Notes under the pieces: generated by a model
Database searches by the model: none
Told to the model about the DNA's origin: nothing
What the model saw: the letters and a program-made list of their open reading frames with translations, nothing else
Shown here: positions 56,474-64,000 of the stretch, in pieces
How the letters are laid out: each line of letters starts with the position of its first letter
How positions within the stretch are numbered: position 1 is the first letter of the stretch
Position numbers and translations under genes: made by a program
DNA from: Yamagishiella unicocca
Taxonomy: Eukaryota > Chlorophyta > Chlorophyceae > Chlamydomonadales > Volvocaceae
Assembly: GCA_003116995.1 (NCBI GenBank)
Contig: BDSL01000024.1
Location: 682,001-746,000, forward strand
DNA: 64,000 bases
Reading direction: 5' to 3'

Positions 56474-59400
56474 TCACATACCCTCATAACCCCTGGGGGG
56501 CATCTCGCCGAGATCGCCCACATCACCCACATCGCTGACATCGCCGTGCTCGTCCAAGCCCTCGCCGCCTCCCCCACCGCCTCCCTCGCCCAGCACCAGC
56601 GCGCCGTCCTCCTCCGTGACCACCGCCATGCCCGGCATGCCTTGCGAGCTGGGCAGCGGGTGCGCCGAGTCAGACAGCGAGTAGTCCCGGTACAGCGGCC
56701 GGGCCCCGCCCACCCCTGGAGCCCCCGGGCCTGCAACCTCCCCAGGCGCCAGCAGCCGCATGCCCCTCGCAAGCCGCTCCAGAACCAGCGACACGTGCTT
56801 GCGCAGGCGCTGGGTATCCTTGGAAGCTGCCAGCGGTGTCACCTGATGCATCCCAGGGGTTGGATGCAGTGGTTGGATGCAGTGGTTTGATCAGTGGTTT
56901 GATCAGTGGTTTGATCAGTGGTTTGATCAGTGGTTTGATCAGTGGTTTGATCAGTGGTTTGATCAGTGGTTTGATCAGTGGTTTGATCAGTGGTTTGATC
57001 AGTGGTTTGATCAGTGGTTCGATCAGTGGTTTGATCACCCCCGAGGCACACGCGTGGGGGTTGGGTCAGGTTTTTAGGTTTTTAGGTTTTTAGGGTTCCC
57101 GGGTTTATGGAATGTTTGGTTCTGGGCAGTGCGCCGGCGCGACTGCCCTACGGCGCCTACCCTACCCCCACCTGGGTCTGCGCGAGCGGCGCTGAAAGCG
57201 GTTTGTTTGACTCGATGCGACTATTCATCTTCCCCATCCCCCTTTTCATCACGTACGGCACCTCCACGGCATATACGGCACTCGCAGGTAACCCGAGATC
57301 CCTCCGGCCCTCCGGCCCTAAGCCCGCTACCCGTTTCCTGTGTCGTGTAACCCGTGTCCTGTGTCTTCTCGCCACCCCCAGCCCGCTGCCGCCCTCCGCT
57401 GCCAGCCCCCCCCCACTACCGCTTTAGCTTAGCCGCCAAAGGTCATATTACGACCTTCGGCTTTAGTATCCCCAACCCAGTTCTCCAGCATGCATCTCAA
57501 AACGCCTGTTCTAAACGGTTTTTTCGGGCATCCACGGGTCTCCCTCGAAACCCCCGCTACCGGGGGGGGCCCATGCGCGCGCGTCCCGGTGTCCGAAGGC
57601 TATGCACCAGCTACACTTCCCATGTCGAGTCACCGGTTCTTTTCTGTACCCCCCGCTACCACCGCCGCCGCACCTGCACCGCCTGCTCCTTGGCGTTCTT
57701 CGCCAGGCAGGTCCGCAGCAGGTGCGTCATGGCGGCCTCGGTGGTCTCCTCCCACCCCACCTCGCTGCCGTCGATGATCTGCGGCCGGCACCAACCACCA
57801 ACCGCCAACCACCGGGCATGAAGGGGGGGGGTCAAGAGGAGCCGGCCCGGGGGTCAGTGCGTGCGAGGGTGGTGGGGGGGGGAGGGAGTGGCTATGCCGT
57901 CATGATGCGGATTCTCACTAGCCGGAGCCGTACACGCACACAAACACACACACACACATACAGACACACACACAAACAGACACAAGCACCGCCAGACACA
58001 AGCACCGCCGTACGTACGGCAACCGTCGTGACCGTTTGCGTGTCGTACCTCGGGCGACATGCAGCCCTTGAGCACCGCGAACTCTGCGTCGCTCATCATG
58101 AAGCGCCAACGCACTAGCAGCAGGATCAGCTGCACACACCCAGCCAGCCGCCGCGACCGCACCAGCAGCTCCGCCTGCGCCTCCTCCATCTTGACACCCA
58201 TCTCCATCAGCCCGTCGTACGTCTCGTTCATGAGCAGGTCCAGCTGGTTGAGCGGCGCGGGGTTCTTGTCCTGTTTAGGCGACGAGGAAGGTGGGGAGGA
58301 GGTGGGGCGCGCCGTGGCCGTAGCCGTTTGGCGGCAGGTGGGTGGGTTGAGCCGGTGTTGGTGTTTGTGAGGGTGCCATCGAAGATACTTAGGGATAGGG
58401 CTGGGTCTCCAGGGAGTAACAGCAGCCTGCCGTAGATATCTCGCCTTTTGCTGTTATGGCCATCCCTCAAACCCGCAGGAGGGCCATACCCAATCGTACC
58501 CGCGCGGCATTTGACAGAACACGGCACCGCGTGTTACGTGACGATCCGAGGTCACCATACAATCCAAGAGCCCCTCACCTCACCCCTTCTACCCTCCGCT
58601 TCCTGTGTCATGTAACCGGCTCTTCTCCCCCCCCACACACAAACACACCCCACCTTGAAGCGCATCAGCAGCCTCTTCTCGATGTTCCGGAACTGCACCG
58701 CCCGGTCCTCCAGCGCCGTACGAATCTCCGAAACCCGCTGCCGTACGGTGAAGTGCTGCTCCACCACCTGAGCGGGAACAAACGCGGCACGGTCGGGAGG
58801 GTCGGGAGTGGGGGGGGGGCCCGCACTCGTGGTTTTGGCAGGGCCGCGGAGCCTAGACAATGGGGCAGGGCTGGGGAGCCTAGACAATGGGGCAGGGCTA
58901 GGGTAGGGCTGCGGAGCCTAGATCAGGCGGCTAGGCAGCAGGGCTTACATGAGCGGTTGGGAACCAACTCGAGGTGGGCTTAGGGGTTAGGGGCAGGGGC
59001 AGCGGCAGGGGCAGGGGCAGGAGGCGGGGGGGGGGGGCAGGGGCCTTATCCTCCTTGTCGTACTCACGTCGAAGAAGTCGTCCAGCGGCAGTGCGTCTTC
59101 GTAGGTGACCGCGAAGGGCCCCTCCGCGGGGTGAGGCAGGCCGGCCTCCGCCTCGCCGTAGTAGCGGTGAAGCCGTGAGGCCAGCTCCTGAGAGAAGGGG
59201 GGCCGGGGGGTTACATAAAAGCAGCAGGGAAAACGCCTCCAGTGGGAGGAACGGAGGTTCGGGGAGCAGGGAGTGGGTGTGGCACACCGACCAGGGTCGC
59301 CTTCCCCTCCAAGCCTTCCCCCCGCCGCCCCCCACCCCCCCAACCCTCCGACCACCACCACCGCGCCACACATCCTCGGGATCGCGACTCCAGCCTCAAA

Positions 59401-62400
59401 AACCCCCTCAGCTCCTCACCCTCCTCCTGCCCGCTTCTCCCCGCCTTCCCCTCCCCCGCCTTCCCCCAGACGTCTCCTAATCGGTTCAATGTTCCTTGCC
59501 GACCCATGCATTTCCCCTCATCACACCCCCGGGCTTTATACACCCCGGGCCCCCCCTGTCCTACGCACCAGCTACACTTCCCATGTCGCGTTACCGGTTC
59601 TTTTCCGCCCCCCGCCTCCCCCGTCCGCAGCCACACCCACCCCCGCCGCCAAAGGTCATATTACGACCTTCGGCTTTCGTATCCCCAACCCAGTTCTCCA
59701 GCATGCATCTCAAAACTTCTGTTTTAAACGGGTTTTTTCGGACATCCACGGGCTTCCCTCGAACACCCACCCCCGCGATGAGCCACATGGCCTCCAGCAC
59801 GTCCGACTGGATCCGGTAGCGGCCGCCCGCCTTGGAGACCAGGATGGTGACGTCACCCAGGCCGCCGTAGAACTGGAAGGCCATGACGGTGGCGGTGCCG
59901 GCGTTGCTGCCGCCCAGGCCAAGAGCCGCGCCCGCCCCCATAGCGCCCGCGCCGCCGGAGAGCGCCTGGAGCAGCAGGGGCCGGGTGGAGGGGAGCAGTG
60001 CGGTCACGGCAGCTTATGAGCAGGTGGTTGTGGGGTTGTGACAGGACAGGGTTGCGGAAGGGTTTTAAGGGTTTTAGGGTTTTAAGGGTTTTAGGGTTTT
60101 AAGGGTTTTAGCTTTTAGGATCCTAAAACTTGTAGGGTTTTAGGGTGGCTGTCAGGGTCCCCACCTGCGCCACCCCCGGTGGTGCGGCGGCCAGGGCATC
60201 CTCGAAGAGCGAACCCAGAGGAGGCGGCGCGCGGTTGGTGGTGAGCGTGACCTTGAACTCTGTGCCGGGAGAGGTGAGGGGGAGGGGGAGGGGGAGGTGA
60301 GGGGGAGGGGAGAAGACGCGGATGGGGATGGGGGGAAGTAAGGTGAGGAAGGGGCGGAAACGTGGGTCGTGTCGCGGTCCCAGCCGACGCGAGCGGAGCT
60401 GGAGTCGACTAGCCTCTGCGCGGATGCAGCTCGGGTGGATGAGGCGGTTCCTGCCGGAGGCGGCACGAGGCACTGCGTAGCGCCCCCCCAGTGACCCAGA
60501 TCCGGGCCCTCCCCCCCTGGACCCACTCCATGCCACCTCCCAGCCGCCCGCCGTGCTAGGGGCCAATAGGGCCAGCGAATCGTCACCACCGCCGCTGCAG
60601 ACCCCCCCCAGCCTTCCACCCTGCAGGCCCCGTTCCCTCGCAGACCCCCCCAGCCGCCCCTCCCCTCCCCTCCCGGGGTTTCCTTGCAACTCCTCCCTAG
60701 ACGCACCCACGGGTTTCCTCTCATACCGACCTTCCGCCATTCCCTATGTCATGTACCCGGGTCGTCTCGCCCCTTGGGCCCCAGCCGCACCCACGGGTTT
60801 CCTCCTATACCCCCCCCCTGCGCACCCACCCGCGTTCTTGACCGGCGGCACCACCTGGCAGAAGGCGCACAGCGGCAGCACCAGGTCCAGCCGCTGGCTG
60901 CGGGGCTCACCACCTGAAGGTGGGGGGGGGGAGGCGGGGAGGGGAGGAGGCGGGGAGGGGAGGGTGTGTGTGTGTGTGTGGAAAACCCAAGGATCGGCAC
61001 TGACCAGGAAACTAGATTAGGAAGGCGTTTGGCACACACGTTGGGGCTGTGAGGGGAGGGGCGTCAGGCCCCCACCCCCCGGCGTCGCCTTTGACCCCCG
61101 GGGCCCCCGCATAAGGCCCTGCCGCCTGCTCCCCCCCTCCCGCATGCATCTCCAAACGTCTGTTCTAAACGGTTTCTTCGGGCATCCACGGCTCTTCCTC
61201 GAACCCCCTCCCGCCGAGTCGCGTTACCGGTTCTTTTATCGTAAACCCCTCCCGCCCACCGTGCGCCAACTATCCTGTCCCTGTCATGTGAATGGTCTTC
61301 ATGCCCCCCCCCCCTCCGCCCCTGGCATCCACGGGTCTTCCTCGAACCCCCTCCGCCCCTGGTCCCCCACCTGGTGCGTGGTAGGTCGCCACAACCAGAG
61401 CCGTGGGGCTGGCTGGCAGTCCGGAGCCGGTGGCAAGAGTGATGAGCACCACGGTGGGGTCGGTGGGGTTGGTGCTGACGGTGGGGACGTAGATCTCGGG
61501 CTGGGGAGGGGGGGAGGGGGAAGGGGGGGGAGGAGACCGGGTTACACGACACAGGAGACGGAGGACAGAAACTAGTGGGTGGCGAGAAGACCGGGTCACA
61601 AGGCATGACCGACGGAAACTGAGGGATGCAAAAACGGAAACTTGGGGGGGGGGAGGGGGCAAGGAAAACCGGTGTACGAACGGGGCGGGGTTGAGGGACG
61701 GCGGAAGGGGAGGGATGAACGGGGGCTGAGGGAAATCATGTTACTGGTAGGTCGTGGGGGGTCAGTTCAGCACCCAGAGCACCAGGAGCTTGGACCCAGG
61801 TGCTGGTGGTGGTCCCGCCCACCACTCGACGCGTTCCCTTCAGCCTCCGAAACCAAAGCCTCACCGCCACGGGCGACAGCGGCTCGGGTGCTGTGACGGT
61901 CAGCGTCAACTGGTCGGCGCCGGTGCCGCCCTACAGAGGGGGGAGGGGGAGTGGGTGGGTTGGGGGGGAGGGTCAGTGGGTGGGTTTGGAGGGAGGGTGG
62001 AGGGAGGGAGGCTGGGTGGAGGGAGGGAGGCTGGGTGGAGGGAGGGAGGCTGGGTGGAGGGAGGGAGGCTGGGTGGAGGGAGGGAGGGGGTGGAAGTGGT
62101 GAGGAGGGTGGGATGATACGCAACACCGGCGCGAGAGGGTTTCCAGGAAACGGGAGTGGGAACGAGGGATACGATGCAGGGCCCAATGCAGGGCCCACGA
62201 GCCCTGGCAGGACCCTGGCCCTGGCAGGCCCCCCCCCGCTCCTGAAACCGCCCTGCACGCACATACACACACACGCACACTCAGCATATTTAAAACACAC
62301 GCACACACGCACACAAAGCATTTATAAAACACGCACACAAAGACTTTACCTCCCCCCCCCACCCACACATACACACACACGCGCACCTGCAGCGCCAGGT

Positions 62401-63795
62401 ACAGCTTGATCGTGAGCTTCTTCCCCCCCGTGATGGAGCCCAGCGAGGACAGGTCGTCGAGGCCCTCGCCGGAGTGGCTGCCGCCCCGGGGCGCGTCCAG
62501 GCGCTGAGGGATCTGGAGGGGGACGTCAGGCGGGGGGGGGGTGGAGGGGGGTCAGGCGAGCGGGGAGGTGGAGGGGGGTTAGGCGGGTTGGGAGGTGGCG
62601 TCAGGCGGGGTAGCCTAAGCGGTGCTGGGTCAGGATGACCACTGAGGGGGGGTTACTCGCCAGGGTTGACACACGGGGGGGGGGCCAGGTGCATGGGAAG
62701 GGTGGGCAGGGGTTGGAGTGCAGTCTGGAGTGGCGGGGGGCCGTACACAAGCACAGCTGCCCCGGCCCCCCCACCATCCTCATCGCCCTTGGTTTGTCGG
62801 CCGTGGATTCGCGCATACATCTTTACCGCCTCCTACGTCGAGTAACCGGGTCTTCTCGGCCCCCCCCCGACACCCCCCCTTCGTGTCACCTGTTTTCACG
62901 CCACCCCCCTCCTCACCTGCGCCCGCATCATGAGGCGCTCCGGGGGCTCCACCAGGCGGGCCCCCCCCACCCCTCCGCCGTGGTCCCGGATGACCTGCGC
63001 TAGCGCCCGGTGCTCCCTGGCTATGGCCTCATAGTCCAGATCCTTGCTCTGCAGAGCGGGTGGGATGGTGGGGTTTTAACTTAATTAGCTCCGCGAATCC
63101 ACGGCGGGAGGAGCGGGGGGAAAGGAGGGGGGTTGAGAGGAAACTCGGCTACGCGGCACAGGAGCGGGAGGAGAGATACTGGCGGGCGAACAGTTAGCCG
63201 CATGCGTTGTGAGTGAGTGTGTTTTATAGATGCTGTGCTGTGCTGTGCTGTGAGTGTGTGTGTGGGTGTGTGTGAGGCGCGGCTCGAACAGTGCGCGGGT
63301 CAGGTCAAATGTAGGGCTCGAAGGCGCACGTGGGAGGGGGGGCCATTTGGCGGATCGAGGGAGGGAGAGGCCGCTCCCCTCCCCTCCCCTCCGCCAGCCG
63401 GTGCGCCCCAAAGCCCACCACACAGCACAACCCCGATCGACCCCGACCGGTTACAAAACACACAATACCCTCCCCTAAACCCCTCAAAACCCTATTTTCA
63501 TCCCCTCTCCCCCCCCTCGCCGTCTTGGGATTTCCCCTCTCCAACCCTCCCCCCCCGCCCCCGCGGGCGACCTGCCGTACCTCCGTGAACCCCACCGGGT
63601 TCAGCAGCGGGTCCGTGCCCAGGTAGCACACCCCCAGCGCGCCGCCGTCCTCCAGCACCACCACCGCCCCCCGCATGGCCGGTAGGTCCGCCACCACCAG
63701 CGCCACCGGCTGCAGGTCGCACTTGGCGGCCCACGAGAGGACGCTGGTGCGGTACACCAGCATAGCGCGGGTGTGGGTGGCGACCAGTAGGTTCT
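56474..63795 (-). CDS. BBS9: BBSome subunit BBS9 (PTHB1), 5' end outside window
   Basis: Thirteen exons, every junction GT-AG and in phase: 63795-63581, 63048-62917, 62512-62387, 61930-61865, 61500-61371, 60913-60830, 60259-60165, 59965-59771, 59187-59068, 58767-58654, 58270-58049, 57778-57674, 56842-56474 (TGA). The 656 visible residues begin in the N-terminal beta-propeller (NLLVATHTRAMLVYRTSVLS, VVLEDGGALGVCYLGTDPLL), pass through the GAE-like region (LTIKLYLALQ, DQLTLTVTAPEPLSPVA, LPLCAFCQVVPPVKNAEFKV) and the platform domain (VSKAGGRYRIQSDVLEAMWL, LPLDDFFD), and end in helices (EQHFTVRQRVSEIRTALEDR, IEKRLLMRFK, GWEETTEAAMTHLLRTCLAK). BBS9 is a core scaffold of the BBSome, the coat that carries membrane proteins out of cilia with IFT trains. 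The last exon adds a Gly/Asp-rich tail not typical of animal BBS9. Roughly the first 300-400 residues lie beyond base 64000. Introns are crowded with dispersed repeats and minisatellites. Confidence 0.93.
56881..57036. repeat. 12-bp TTTGATCAGTGG array
   Basis: About 13 copies of TTTGATCAGTGG with one T-to-C change, in the last BBS9 intron (56843-57673). As 12 is a multiple of three it is open in all frames (QWFD, DQTT, SGLI repeats), but splice sites on both sides place it in an intron. Confidence 0.95.
57425..57555 (-). repeat. Full-length module 2 copy in BBS9 intron
   Basis: TAGCTTAGCCGCCAAAGGTC through ATGCATCTCAAAACGCCTGT to GGGCATCCACGGGTCTCCCT CGAAACCCC. In the sense of BBS9 it sits about 120 bases after the donor at 57673, preceded by a module 1 copy (57607-57650). 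Confidence 0.9.
59645..59764 (-). repeat. Module 2 copy abutting a BBS9 splice donor
   Basis: Nearly identical to 38967-39090. In gene sense the intron begins GTGGGTGTTCGAGGGAAGCC, so the repeat starts within about 6 bases of the donor at 59770. A module 1 copy (CGCGTTACCGGTTCTTTT) follows at 59586-59604. Confidence 0.9.
60055..60142. repeat. Interstitial telomere-like TTTTAGGG repeats
   Basis: GGGTTTTAGGGTTTTAAGGG repeats over about 90 bases in a BBS9 intron. TTTTAGGG is the telomere repeat of Chlamydomonas; here the units alternate TTTTAGGG and TTTTAAGGG, so this is an internal, degenerate tract. Confidence 0.85.
61140..61240 (-). repeat. Module 2 plus module 1 in a BBS9 intron
   Basis: GCATGCATCTCCAAACGTCT through CGGGCATCCACGGCTCTTCC TCGAAC (61142-61206) is followed at once by CGAGTCGCGTTACCGGTTCT TTTATCGTAAACC (61211-61246). 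The AAAGGTC part of module 2 is absent. The two modules are adjacent, as near 57.4-57.65 and 59.6-59.75 kb. Confidence 0.85.
61985..62095. repeat. ~20-bp GGGAGGCTGGGTGGAGGGA repeat
   Basis: Five to six units of GGAGGGAGGCTGGGTGGA in the BBS9 intron 61931-62386, read on the - strand as pyrimidine-rich. G-quadruplex-prone. Confidence 0.85.
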
Positions 63796-64000
63796 CTGAT
63801 GACGGGGCGGAGGGGGCGGGGTTGGGGTTGGGGAGGGGATGGGGAGGTGGGCAAGGGGAGTGAGATGGGAGGAGGGAGTGGGGTGGGATAGCGTAGAAGC
63901 GCGTGGGGGCTGGGGGTGATGGAAAATGCAGGGGGGAGTTGGGATTTTGGTTTTGGGTGTGGAATGCTGAGGGCATGGATGTGTTTGCGCACGCGGCGCC

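Noticed and set aside
56670..57093. Repeat proteins of QWFD, DQTT or SGLI units
   Set aside because: They come from the 12-bp TTTGATCAGTGG array, which lies between a good donor (57673) and acceptor (56843) of BBS9.
1..64000. tRNA, rRNA or other structural RNA genes
   Set aside because: No cloverleaf, A-box/B-box pair or rRNA core sequence was noticed by eye; a covariance-model scan would be decisive and was not possible.

Overview
This window looks like nuclear DNA of a volvocine green alga (Chlamydomonas/Gonium/Volvox relatives). It is GC-rich. Genes are split into many short exons with strong C or G in third codon position and canonical GT-AG introns, and introns carry C- or G-rich microsatellites. 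Conserved proteins are interrupted by Ala, Gly and Gln runs. TGTAA motifs, the chlorophycean poly(A) signal, follow two genes. The genes for IFT52 and BBS9 show a ciliated organism. The species cannot be named from the sequence alone. All exon coordinates were read by hand from splice sites and reading phase.

Layout: (1) 1226-7479 (+), aldo/keto reductase, possibly preceded in the same transcript by a secreted ShKT domain. (2) 8.1-12.6 kb, repeat-rich, no convincing gene. (3) 12649-14496 (-), multi-pass membrane protein of unknown role. (4) 14.5-19.4 kb, gene-poor, with one coiled-coil ORF (16999-17382). (5) 19366-24857 (-), DUF676-type serine esterase/lipase whose last intron holds a large CCCTG array. 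(6) 25735-29419 (+), IFT52/BLD1, divergent from the lipase. (7) 31062-33578 (+), membrane-anchored GDPD-like protein with an altered active site. (8) 36143-37505 (-), TPR plus J-domain co-chaperone. (9) 38969-44706 (-), large low-complexity coiled-coil protein. (10) 46186-49054 (-), soluble Rieske [2Fe-2S] protein. (11) 49.9-55.75 kb, a repeat island: two related 43-bp satellite arrays enclose a 1.56-kb near-perfect palindrome whose arms each carry the same small exon, one leading into a frameshifted gene remnant and the other into an intact-looking short gene. (12) 56474-63795 (-), BBS9/PTHB1, running out of the window at its 5' end.

The genes form no operon or evident pathway. IFT52 (IFT-B core) and BBS9 (BBSome) both serve ciliary transport; the others are ordinary metabolic, chaperone or unknown genes. 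The most unusual material is non-genic: the palindrome/satellite island, and two short sequence families scattered almost entirely inside introns of many genes, which resemble introner or MITE-type elements.
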